A model generated the notes under the pieces. It was given only the letters and a program-made list of their open reading frames with translations, had not been told where the DNA came from and did no database searches. This document shows positions 5,742-12,935 of a DNA stretch of 14,001 nucleotides, one piece after another (the stretch's first letter is position 1; each line of letters starts with the position of its first letter). Source of the DNA: JANQKX01 sp039028695 (GTDB lineage Bacteria > Pseudomonadota > Alphaproteobacteria > Kiloniellales > Kiloniellaceae). Both the position numbers and the translations under genes were made by a program. The stretch covers positions 1 through 14,001 of the forward strand of contig JBCCHN010000137.1 in NCBI GenBank assembly GCA_039028695.1. Reading direction: 5' to 3'.

Positions 5742-7154
5742 ATGGCAAAAGGATACTTCGGCAAAGGCTATGATCCGACCTATCGGGTCGCAGAAGGCAC
5801 GACCAGCGTCTGGACCGTTCGAAACGCCAAAATGTTTCAATACGAATATGGCGATTTCAAAGTCAGCTATATGGGGAAGTTCGCTTTGGATGCCAATGGT
5901 TTCATCACTGGCGGGCGTCTGCATCAAATCGAGATAACTCTAAAGGGTAAACTCTATTCCAACGTCGAAGGTATCACCGTCGATGCCTATAAATTCTTTT
6001 CCCACTTTGACCGTGGGAACGTCGAGGCTAACGACAAACTTATTTTTAGAGGGGACGACGACATGAGCGGCTCGAGGCATAACGATGCTTTGTTTGCCCA
6101 TAAAGGCGATGACCTCTTGTTCGGCGGCAAAGGGGATGACTTTCTAAGCGGAGGCGACGGCGATGACCGCATAGACGGCGGAAGCGGAGCGGATCGCATG
6201 GAAGGCGGCCGCGGCAATGATCTATACATCGTACAACACAAAGACGACTTGGTCGTTGAAACGCTGAAAGGCGCCGGCGGAATTGACACAGTCCTGAGTA
6301 TTAAGAGCCATACCCTATCGAAAAATGTGGAAAACCTGACTCTGCAAGGCAAAGCCAGTCTGAGCGGCCGGGGCAACGAGCTGGATAATGAGATCATTGG
6401 CAATACTGCCAGCAACCGCCTGCAGGGCTTTGACGGCGATGATCTTCTAATCGGCGGCAAGGGCAACGACCTTTTGAAAGGCGGCGCGGGCAACGACATT
6501 CTGCGTGGTGGCACTGGCGGGGATATCCTAGACGGTGGCGAAGGCGCCGATCGACTGATCGGCGGCAACGGCGACGACCTTTATCGAGTCCACAAAGCCG
6601 AAGACCGGGTTATTGAAAGGGAAGATGGCGGCATTGATACGGTGGAAAGCATCGGTAGTTATCGACTTGGTAAGAACATCGAGAACCTGACCCTCAAAAC
6701 CGGAAGCAGTTTTGACGGCAGGGGTAACGGATTGGATAATCACATTATCGGCACGAGCGACCGAAACAAAATTGTTGGTCGTGACGGCGATGATCGTCTT
6801 GACGGCCGCGGCGGCGACGACCGGTTGGTGGGCGGTAGTGGCGACGATTACCTAGACGGCGGACGTGCCGGTGACACCCTAATCGGCGGGGATGGGGACG
6901 ACACGCTCACCGGCGGCCGAGGCGCGGATACTTTTGTTTTCGAGCAAGACGATGGGCGGGACGTCATCACCGATTTCCTCAGAGGCGCCGATGTTTTGGA
7001 CGTCAGCGACTTCGGCTTTGACGACGCCGCTGAAGTGTTGGCCTTGGCCAATGATAACGGCGAAAGAACCGTGATCGATCTCTCGGAGACAAGCCAAATC
7101 GTCCTGCGCAATACGGTCTTGGATGACCTGGACGAGACGATGATCGTGGTCTAG
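5742..7154 (+). CDS. RTX calcium-binding protein 2, paralogue of the upstream gene
   Basis: The 470-residue protein carries the same kind of N-terminal domain (motif 37-53, GDFKVSYMGKFALDANG). Then two tandem modules follow: RTX block about 110-160 plus serralysin-type linker 161-225, and RTX block about 226-279 plus linker 280-345. Each linker has the pattern (N/D)DLYxV, GIDTV, NxENLTL, GRGNxLDN, IIG. A third RTX block (346-397) leads into the secretion region (398-470), nearly identical to that of RTX protein 1. No catalytic motif is visible. GGAAAGG lies about 7 nt before the ATG. The 71-bp gap to the upstream gene, with no clear terminator, suggests one transcript. Export would need a type I system encoded elsewhere. 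Confidence 0.88.
   Translation: MAKGYFGKGYDPTYRVAEGTTSVWTVRNAKMFQYEYGDFKVSYMGKFALDANGFITGGRLHQIEITLKGKLYSNVEGITVDAYKFFSHFDRGNVEANDKLIFRGDDDMSGSRHNDALFAHKGDDLLFGGKGDDFLSGGDGDDRIDGGSGADRMEGGRGNDLYIVQHKDDLVVETLKGAGGIDTVLSIKSHTLSKNVENLTLQGKASLSGRGNELDNEIIGNTASNRLQGFDGDDLLIGGKGNDLLKGGAGNDILRGGTGGDILDGGEGADRLIGGNGDDLYRVHKAEDRVIEREDGGIDTVESIGSYRLGKNIENLTLKTGSSFDGRGNGLDNHIIGTSDRNKIVGRDGDDRLDGRGGDDRLVGGSGDDYLDGGRAGDTLIGGDGDDTLTGGRGADTFVFEQDDGRDVITDFLRGADVLDVSDFGFDDAAEVLALANDNGERTVIDLSETSQIVLRNTVLDDLDETMIVV
6951..7138 (+). repeat. C-terminal secretion-region repeat, copy 2
   Basis: This is the second copy of the 188-bp element, at the 3' end of RTX gene 2, in direct orientation 1484 bp from copy 1. 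The two genes' tails after it differ (HFIV versus MIVV). Confidence 0.9.
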
Positions 7155-7162
7155 GTGATTTT

Positions 7163-7179
7163 CGAGGCGTCTCGCCTCG
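7163..7179 (+). terminator. Stem-loop just after the RTX pair, possible terminator
   Basis: CGAGGCG-TCT-CGCCTCG forms a perfect 7-bp GC-rich stem with a 3-nt loop, 9 bp after the RTX2 stop. There is no T-run after it on plus. On minus the stem is followed by TTTT read as AAAA, so it is not a classical intrinsic terminator in either direction. The position favours a 3'-end or stability hairpin. Confidence 0.4.
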
Positions 7180-7704
7180 TCGCACCCGGACCGAAATGGA
7201 AAATCCCTTTCCAGCGCGCCCAGCCCGGCCCTGGCGCATGACGCCGGCAACTTTCGCCATGGGTCGGCTGAAAAGACTTCAATCTTTTATTGAGACACCA
7301 AGCGCATCCGCTCTGGAACGCGGATCGCCGGTGCTCATCATGCTTGTCACTGGATCAAGATCAATCCCTAGACCGCCTCTCGCGCCAACGTGATTTGGCC
7401 GATAGGGGGCGCGGATCCACAATCTCCTCTCAACTTAGCGGCCATGCGGTTGCTCCGGCCGAGCTGATCTCTTGCCCAGCTCATGCCAGCGGCGGCCTGC
7501 CCCAAGTCCCGCAAGGCGCCGTGCGCCTCCATAAGTCGCCGCTGCCGTGCGGGGGCGCACAAGCGGGGGCTGGTCACGGCGCGGGGTTTGGGGGCATAAG
7601 GGGCCGGCTTTAGAGGCGGCGGTCTCGCTTTGTCTTGCTTGCCATGCCGGCGGCGGGACGTTTTTGTTATCCCTTCCCTTTCCCAACTTTTGAGGGGGCT
7701 AACC
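7180..7704. other. Gene-poor stretch between the RTX pair and the SbmA-like gene
   Basis: I see no gene I can support in these 525 bp. Open frames exist on both strands (for example minus 7368-7814 and plus 7290-7613). They lack a good ribosome site or family motifs, and the minus one runs into the transporter gene. A weak AT stem AAAAGA-CTTCAA-TCTTTT lies at 7271-7288. From about 7440 the DNA is very GC-rich and coding-like in base use, so it could be a decayed gene. Confidence 0.4.
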
Positions 7705-8709
7705 TTGTTTAAGTCGTTTTTCGCGGATAAGCGCTGGTTCCACTGGTCCTTGCTGGGCTCGGTCATCATCCTTCTCACCACCTGGTACAAGGTGCAGCTG
7801 GATGTGAAGATCAATGAATGGTTCGGCAGTTTCTATAATCTGGTTCAGGAGGCCCTGGACACGCCTGGTAGCGTGACCATGGAGGCTTACATGGAACAGA
7901 TCTGGACCTTTGCCGGGATCGCCGCGCTCTATATCGCCATTGCCGTGGTCTTGGAGTTTTACATCCGCCACTATGTCTTTCGCTGGCGCACGGCTATGAA
8001 CGACTATTACATGAGCCATTGGCCGGACCTGCGCCACATTGAGGGGGCCGCTCAGCGGGTGCAGGAAGACACCATGCGCTTTGCCCGCATCATGGAAAGC
8101 CTGGGCGTCAGTTTCATGCGCTCCATCATGACCTTGATCGCTTTTCTGCCCTTGCTGTGGGACCTGTCGGAAAATGTGACCGCCCTACCCTGGATTGGCG
8201 AGGTGAGCCATTCCCTGGTCTTTGTCGCCATCATCTCGGCCGCTTCGGGCACGGTTCTCTTGGCCGTGGTGGGCATCAAGCTGCCGGGACTGGAATTCGA
8301 CATTCAAAAAACCGAAGCCGCCTATCGTAAGGAGCTGGTCTTCGGCGAAGACCACGCCGACCGGGCCGAGCCGCCCACGGTGCGCGAGCTATTCGATACG
8401 GTGCGCAAATCCTATTTCCGGCTTTATTTCCACTATATGTATTTCGACATCGCCAAATGGAGCTATCTGCAGTTCAGCGTGCTGATCCCCTTGATCGCCA
8501 TGGGCCCGACCATCGTGGCCGGTGCCGTGACCTTGGGGCTGATGCAGCAGATCGTGCGCGCTTTCGACCGGGTGGAATCCTCCTTCCAGTTCCTGGTCTA
8601 TAGCTGGTCAACGATCGTGGAGCTTATGTCCATTTACCGGCGCCTCAACGCCTTTGAGAGAAATATCAAGGGCGATGGCGACCCGGCCTATTTGGCGCAA
8701 ACCCATTGA
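7705..8709 (+). CDS. SbmA/BacA-family peptide transporter, short form
   Basis: The inner-membrane protein resembles E. coli SbmA and rhizobial BacA, which import peptide antibiotics and other peptides using the proton gradient. Matching blocks remembered from SbmA are HYVFRWRTAMN, HIEGAAQRVQEDTMRFA (111-127), IMTLIAFLPLLW, LLAVVGIKLPGLEF, EAAYRKELVFGED (204-216), PPTVRELF, YFRLYFHYMYF and TIVELMSIYRRL. With the TTG at 7705 (GAGGGGG about 8 nt upstream) the product is 334 residues and starts MFKSFF, as SbmA does. The frame is open back to 7630, but those codons encode an Arg-rich, non-membrane stretch. E. coli SbmA is about 406 residues; the roughly 70 missing residues are N-terminal and include its first membrane helix. 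It converges with the Sel1 gene across 15 bp. Family assignment is firm; the exact substrate is not. Confidence 0.92.
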   Translation: MFKSFFADKRWFHWSLLGSVIILLTTWYKVQLDVKINEWFGSFYNLVQEALDTPGSVTMEAYMEQIWTFAGIAALYIAIAVVLEFYIRHYVFRWRTAMNDYYMSHWPDLRHIEGAAQRVQEDTMRFARIMESLGVSFMRSIMTLIAFLPLLWDLSENVTALPWIGEVSHSLVFVAIISAASGTVLLAVVGIKLPGLEFDIQKTEAAYRKELVFGEDHADRAEPPTVRELFDTVRKSYFRLYFHYMYFDIAKWSYLQFSVLIPLIAMGPTIVAGAVTLGLMQQIVRAFDRVESSFQFLVYSWSTIVELMSIYRRLNAFERNIKGDGDPAYLAQTH

Positions 8710-8724
8710 TCGGCCTTTTCCGCC

Positions 8725-9441
8725 CTAGCGGTCCGCGAACCAGGCTTGCGCCCGCTCCTCGGCGGCGGTGATTTGCGCCGGGGTCATGCGGGCGCTGATG
8801 GCCTCCATCCAGCTTTCGACCTGGGTACGGGTTTGGCTGGGCAGGCTTTGACTGGCAATGAAAAGCCAGCGGTAGGCCTCCACATCGTCCTGCGGAACGC
8901 CCTCGCCCTTTTCGAAGGCAAAGGCGATGTTCACCTGGGCGATCACGTGGCCCTGGTCGGCGGCCAGGCCGAAGAGGGCGGCAGCTTGAGCCGGGTCGGG
9001 CAGAACCCCCTGTCCCCGGGCGAAGAGGATGCCCAGGGCGTTTTGCGCCTGGGCATGGCCTTGCGCGGCAGCGGCCTCGAAAAGGCGGGCGGCCTGGGCG
9101 TCATCCTGCGGGACCCCGTCGCCCTTTTGATACATGAGGCCCAGGTTCATCTGAGCATTGGCAAAGCCCTGGTCAGCGGCCTTTTGCAGCCAGGCAGCGC
9201 CCGTTGCCGCGTCCTGCTCTACGCCATCTCCACGCAGGTAGAGCACCCCTAAATCGAACTGAGCCTCGGGGTCGCCGGCCTCGGCCAAATCCAGGAAAAG
9301 CTCGTAGGCGGTTTCGTAGTCGCCCGCCGCGTAGGCGGCCTCCGCCTCCTCCAAAGTCGCGGCTTGAAGGAGGGCGGGCGACGAGCAAAGGCTCATCAAA
9401 CCCAAAATCAGGGCACAGCCGAAAGGACCCAAGCGTCTCAT
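8725..9441 (-). CDS. Secreted Sel1-repeat (tetratricopeptide-like) protein
   Basis: The 238-residue protein has an N-terminal Sec signal (RR, then ALILGLMSLCSSPALL, with QAA before the likely cut near 27-28). Four consecutive 36-residue Sel1 repeats of type 'AQ.NLG.MY.KGDGV.QD...A..LF..AA.QG' fill about residues 52-200, preceded by one TPR-like helix pair (EEAEAAYAAGDYETAYELF). A helical tail ends in AWFADR. Sel1 repeats bind other proteins, and periplasmic ones often act as scaffolds for envelope processes; no enzymatic motif is present. AGGGAG lies 7 nt before the ATG. It follows aqpZ on the same strand after 108 bp, a gap that contains a 16-bp tandem repeat. Confidence 0.88.
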   Translation of the reverse strand: MRRLGPFGCALILGLMSLCSSPALLQAATLEEAEAAYAAGDYETAYELFLDLAEAGDPEAQFDLGVLYLRGDGVEQDAATGAAWLQKAADQGFANAQMNLGLMYQKGDGVPQDDAQAARLFEAAAAQGHAQAQNALGILFARGQGVLPDPAQAAALFGLAADQGHVIAQVNIAFAFEKGEGVPQDDVEAYRWLFIASQSLPSQTRTQVESWMEAISARMTPAQITAAEERAQAWFADR

Positions 9442-9510
9442 CTGAGACTCCCTTTATCAGGCCTCGTATCAGATCTGTAGCTTGGACCCCGGACTTAAGA
9501 ATTGCAAACT

Positions 9511-9568
9511 TTGGCCGTTATTTGTCTTGGCCGTTATTTGTCTTGGCCGTTACTTATCTTGGCCGTTG
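9511..9568. repeat. 16-bp tandem repeat overlapping the aqpZ stop codon
   Basis: Units of 16 bp begin at 9511, 9527, 9543 and 9559. The first two are identical (TTGGCCGTTATTTGTC), the third differs at 2 bases (TACTTATC ending), and the fourth keeps 10 bp (TTGGCCGTTG). On minus, the unit enters the coding end of aqpZ (NGQDK) and supplies its TAA. Confidence 0.9.
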
Positions 9569-10251
9569 CCCAGCCAGCGGTAGACGATGCCGCCGATGGC
9601 CGCACCGACCAAGGGGGCCACCCAGAAGACCCAGAGCTGCGCCAGCGCCCAGTCGCCCACGAAGAGGGCCTGGCCGGTGGAGCGGGCCGGGTTGACCGAG
9701 GTGTTGGTGACCGGGATCGAAATGAGGTGGATCAGGGTCAAGGCCAGACCGATAGCCAGGGGCGCAAAGCCCGCCGGCGCCCGCTTATCCGTGACGCCCA
9801 GGATGATCACCAGGAAAAAGAAGGTGAGCACGATCTCGGCCACCAAAGCCGAGGTCAGGCCATAGCCGCCCGGGGAATGCTCGCCGAAGCCGTTGCTGGC
9901 GAAACCCGACGAGAGGGCAAATTCCGCATGGCCGGAAGCGATCAAATAGAGCACGGCCGCCGCGGCAATGGCGCCCACCACCTGGGCGATCCAATAGGGA
10001 ATGATCTCGCCGGCGGGAAAGCGACCGCCCACGAAAAGCCCCAGGGTGACGGCCGGATTGAAGTGTCCGCCGGAAATGTGGCCCACCGCGTAGGCCATGG
10101 TCAGCACGGTCAAACCAAACGCCAACGCCACACCGGCAAAGCCGATGCCCAGCTCTGGAAAGCCCGCGGCCAACACCGCCGAGCCGCAGCCCCCGAAAAC
10201 CAGCCAAAAGGTACCGAAAAACTCAGCCCCCATCTTATGCGCCATGGACAT
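9550..10251 (-). CDS. aqpZ: Aquaporin Z, water channel
   Basis: The 233-residue channel has six predicted helices and two half-membrane loops with NPA at 65-67 and 187-189. The selectivity-filter residues F45, H175, T184 and R190 equal those of E. coli AqpZ (F43, H174, T183, R189), so it should be a strict water channel rather than a glycerol facilitator. The ATG at 10251 is preferred over the start at 10299 because GGGGGAGG lies about 5 nt upstream and the known family N-terminus (MAHKMGAEFFGTFW) begins there. Its last codons lie inside a tandem repeat. It is preceded by a 204-bp gap holding a promoter-like pair. The product acts in the inner membrane in osmotic adaptation. Confidence 0.95.
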   Translation of the reverse strand: MSMAHKMGAEFFGTFWLVFGGCGSAVLAAGFPELGIGFAGVALAFGLTVLTMAYAVGHISGGHFNPAVTLGLFVGGRFPAGEIIPYWIAQVVGAIAAAAVLYLIASGHAEFALSSGFASNGFGEHSPGGYGLTSALVAEIVLTFFFLVIILGVTDKRAPAGFAPLAIGLALTLIHLISIPVTNTSVNPARSTGQALFVGDWALAQLWVFWVAPLVGAAIGGIVYRWLGNGQDK

Positions 10252-10310
10252 GGTCGCCTCCCCCTGGATGTGTGTTTGGTGCTGCCCTTGCAACACCAAG
10301 TCTCACGGTG

Positions 10311-10338
10311 AAGATAGGTCAATTTTACGCCAAGGCAA
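10311..10338 (-). promoter_or_regulatory. Candidate promoter of aqpZ
   Basis: On minus, TTGCCT (10333-10338) and TATCTT (10311-10316) are separated by 16 nt, each 4 of 6 matches to consensus, about 60-85 bp upstream of the aqpZ ATG. A 12-bp palindrome AAGGAATTCCTT (10342-10353) lies immediately upstream of the -35. Confidence 0.3.
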
Positions 10339-10455
10339 AGGAAGGAATTCCTTTCGCGCGAATAGCCTCCTGATCGAATAGAAGGAACATGGCGCCTTAT
10401 AGACGGAGAGGGAGCGAATGGTTTGGAGGCTAGCACTCTGGATGGAATGGCAAGC

Positions 10456-11229
10456 CTATGACACAAGCTGGTGGAGGAACTGATTATAGAAAAGCTCAAG
10501 GGCGACGGGGCGCACCCCAATCAGGCTCGCGAAGGGATTGTCAAAGGCAAAGATAAAAAATAGCACCAAACCAGTATAAACCGAATAAAGGCCCAGAAGG
10601 GTCAGGTTGGCCGTGTTGGGTGCATAGGGGAAATAGGGGGCGGCCACCAAGGCAATGCCCACGAAGGCAACAACCCAAAAAAGGGTGCTGACATCGGTTG
10701 CCGCGATAATCTCGCGATTGTTGCGTTCGGTTTCGACCGCGGCCATCTGATCCAGCATGCGCGCGCGCAGCCATTGCTGGCGGGCCGTTTGGGCGTCCAG
10801 GTCCAACAGGGCCTGAACGACAACCTCCCGATGGGCCCAAGCCTCGTTGCTGAGTTCGCCCGTCTGGTCGAGGGAATCCCATTCCGTGGTAATGACTTCG
10901 TGCACATAGTTGGCGAGCGCAAAACGGATTAAGTCGGCCTGCTCAGTGTCATAACGGCCCAGATCGAAGTAGACGCTTTCAATCTGGTTGGCCTCCCGGT
11001 TGACCGCATCCACCAAGGAATCCGAATTGCCAAGCTCCTCCGCGAAGACAAGGGCCAGGATCAGCCCGTGCAGCGCAGCCACTCTGAAAATCACCGAGCC
11101 GGCCAGCTCGCGAGCCTGGTCGTCGCTTTTTGACATGAGGCACCAGCGGGCCAGGAAATAGGCGCCAAAGGTCAACGCACAAGCGGACACCAGGAAAAAC
11201 AGGCCAGTGAGTACGAGGCCCAAACTCAT
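10456..11229 (-). CDS. DUF4239 (bestrophin-like) membrane protein
   Basis: The 257-residue inner-membrane protein has four hydrophobic segments: about 4-29, 45-63, 182-203 and 208-230. The long central soluble part (about 68-178) is charged and helical. Hallmarks of DUF4239 proteins are HGLILALVFAEE (54-65), EANQIESVYFDLGRYD (79-94) and, after the fourth helix, FAFDNPFAS..GVRPVALELFY. The family is related in topology to bestrophin-like channels, but its function is not established. The ATG at 11229 is chosen because the first membrane helix starts there; the upstream in-frame extension to 11334 is Cys/Pro-rich and unlike a leader. No strong ribosome site is seen. It stands in the minus-strand series between MFS and aqpZ with gaps over 200 bp on both sides, so it is probably monocistronic. 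Confidence 0.85.
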   Translation of the reverse strand: MSLGLVLTGLFFLVSACALTFGAYFLARWCLMSKSDDQARELAGSVIFRVAALHGLILALVFAEELGNSDSLVDAVNREANQIESVYFDLGRYDTEQADLIRFALANYVHEVITTEWDSLDQTGELSNEAWAHREVVVQALLDLDAQTARQQWLRARMLDQMAAVETERNNREIIAATDVSTLFWVVAFVGIALVAAPYFPYAPNTANLTLLGLYSVYTGLVLFFIFAFDNPFASLIGVRPVALELFYNQFLHQLVS

Positions 11230-11457
11230 GTGGGCACACTCTGGGTAACAAGGCTCTTGGGGGTAAGGTTCATGAGAGGCGATCGCGAAACCGTTGTGGC
11301 AAAGGTCGGGAGCGGGATTTAAACAGAGGCGCAAGGCTGTGCCAATGATTGAGTCCGACGTTCAATCGCAGATAAGCAAACTGGTGATACGACCTACCGC
11401 ATGCGCCCGGTCCAGGCCGGCCGGCTGAACAGCGGGCGGGGAAGAGATGTCAAGCGT
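11230..11457. other. Intergenic gap with a small inverted repeat
   Basis: No gene is seen between the MFS stop and the DUF4239 start. GATTGA (11347-11352) and TCAATC (11362-11367) form a 6-bp inverted repeat with a 9-nt spacer about 120 bp upstream of the DUF4239 ATG. It could be a regulator site. Confidence 0.3.
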
Positions 11458-12876
11458 TCAGTCCTTAACGGCCTGCAGTTTTCTTTCGTCAATGCCTGCC
11501 GCAAAGGCAATACCGAGTAGCGCCAAGGCGGTAGCCAGCCAGTAGGCATACCCCAAGCCAACGTCAAAGGCCTGGTTCGCCATTGCGTTCTGGGCAGTGG
11601 CCTGCGCCGTTCCTTGGGTCACCCCCGCGGTCTGAGCGTTCATGATCGCGGTGGCGCCGGCCACCCCCAGGGCGCCGAAGCAAAGATGAAACATAAAAGA
11701 GAGGCCGCCCGCGACCCCGGCGCGCGCCGGCGGCACCGCGCTGACGGCGGCGGTTCCTGCCGTGCCGACGCACAGGGTAGCGCCGAAGCCCATTAGGACC
11801 ATGGCCGGCACCAGGGCGACATAGCCCCAAGACGGGGTGATAAAAATCATCCAAGCGGCGCCGATGGATACCAAGGCATATCCGGTGAGCAACAGGCGTT
11901 TGGGGCCAAAGGGAGCATACAAGCGCCCGCCCAAAACGGAGCCCACCGATAAAAGCACCATCAAGGGCATCATGCCGAAAGACGATGCCAACACCGACCA
12001 GCCCAAAGTCTGTTGCATGGCCTGGGGAAAATACAAAAAGGCGATGAAGATGGCGGGAATCAAGAGCCCATTCATCGATAGGGTCAAAAGGAACTGACGG
12101 TTTTTCATAAGGCTCGGCGGCACCAGGGGATCAGCCGCACGGGCCTCGACAAAAGGCAGGGCGAGGAACAAGGCGGCGCTCAGGGCCAACAAAGCGATCA
12201 GCCGCCCCGAGCCCCAGCCCCAATCCGCTCCCACATCCAAACCGTACAGCAGGGCCAAAAGGGCAACGCCCAAAACCCCCATGCCGGCGAAGTCGATCCG
12301 CTCCTCGGTCTGGCCGGGTCTATCCTTTTGCAAACACCCGAGCACCAAGGCGGCGGTGATGACCGCCATGACGATGTTGACGAGGAAAAACAAGCGCCAA
12401 TCGCCCAGCCACGTGACCACGCCGGCAATAAGCGGTCCGCACACATTGCCGCCGGTGACGCCGGCGAGAATTAGTCCCATGGCGAGGCCCCGTTTATCCT
12501 CCGCCACCGCAGTGCTGCCCAGCGCCATAAGACAGGGCCACAATAGGGCAGCACCCACCCCTTGAAAGGCGCGCGCGCCGATGAGCCAGGCGATGGAGGG
12601 CGCCGCAAAACAAACCACGGAAGCCACCAGAAAAAGCGCCAGCCCCATGAGGATCAGCCGGCGGTGCCCGAACATGTCACCCAGCCGCCCGCCGGTCACC
12701 ATGAAGACCCCAAAGGTAAGGGCATAGATGTTCAAGACCCACTGTGTCGTGGTGATGTCGACGGAAAAATCCTTCTCAATCGCCGTCACCAAGAGCAAGG
12801 CGCCGGTGAAATCCGTGCCGATGGTCAGCGCGGCAAACATCAGGGTGGCGATGGTCAGTTTGGTCTTTTTGTCCAT
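11458..12876 (-). CDS. MFS transporter, DHA2 (14-helix) drug exporter family
   Basis: The 472-residue inner-membrane protein is sized for the 14-helix DHA2 (EmrB/QacA-like) group of proton-driven drug exporters. Motif A is GRLGDMFGHRR (63-73) after helix 2, with QWVLNIYALTFG before it. The antiporter motif C region is about 138-152 (AGVTGGNVCGPLIAG). In helix 1 the acidic residue D22 is present in TDFTGALLLVTAIEKDF, but the usual LDxTIVNVALP pattern of the family is absent, so the substrate may differ. AAAGGG lies about 5 nt before the ATG. It follows the LysE-type gene by 59 bp on the same strand, probably one operon of two exporters. No MarR or TetR regulator gene is adjacent. Other possibility: a metabolite exporter. 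Confidence 0.9.
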   Translation of the reverse strand: MDKKTKLTIATLMFAALTIGTDFTGALLLVTAIEKDFSVDITTTQWVLNIYALTFGVFMVTGGRLGDMFGHRRLILMGLALFLVASVVCFAAPSIAWLIGARAFQGVGAALLWPCLMALGSTAVAEDKRGLAMGLILAGVTGGNVCGPLIAGVVTWLGDWRLFFLVNIVMAVITAALVLGCLQKDRPGQTEERIDFAGMGVLGVALLALLYGLDVGADWGWGSGRLIALLALSAALFLALPFVEARAADPLVPPSLMKNRQFLLTLSMNGLLIPAIFIAFLYFPQAMQQTLGWSVLASSFGMMPLMVLLSVGSVLGGRLYAPFGPKRLLLTGYALVSIGAAWMIFITPSWGYVALVPAMVLMGFGATLCVGTAGTAAVSAVPPARAGVAGGLSFMFHLCFGALGVAGATAIMNAQTAGVTQGTAQATAQNAMANQAFDVGLGYAYWLATALALLGIAFAAGIDERKLQAVKD

Positions 12877-12935
12877 TTTACCCTTTGTTGATGAGCCAAG
12901 AGATCAAGCGGTCTATAAATAAATCAGCCCGGCCA

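Noticed and set aside
7368..7814. 148-codon frame on minus upstream of the SbmA-like gene
   Set aside because: It overlaps the well-supported transporter start, has no plausible start signal and no recognisable family. I only mention it as a possible gene remnant.
9511..9568. Short tandem repeat read as a CRISPR array
   Set aside because: The units are head-to-tail without unique spacers and only 16 bp long, and no cas gene is near.
9502..10311. 269-codon frame on plus covering aqpZ
   Set aside because: It is a shadow of aqpZ, whose NPA motifs and filter residues prove the minus frame. The plus translation is Gln/Gly/Arg-rich low complexity.
11229..11334. N-terminal extension of the DUF4239 protein
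   Set aside because: The extra 35 residues are Cys/Pro-rich and precede a membrane helix that starts directly at the ATG at 11229.
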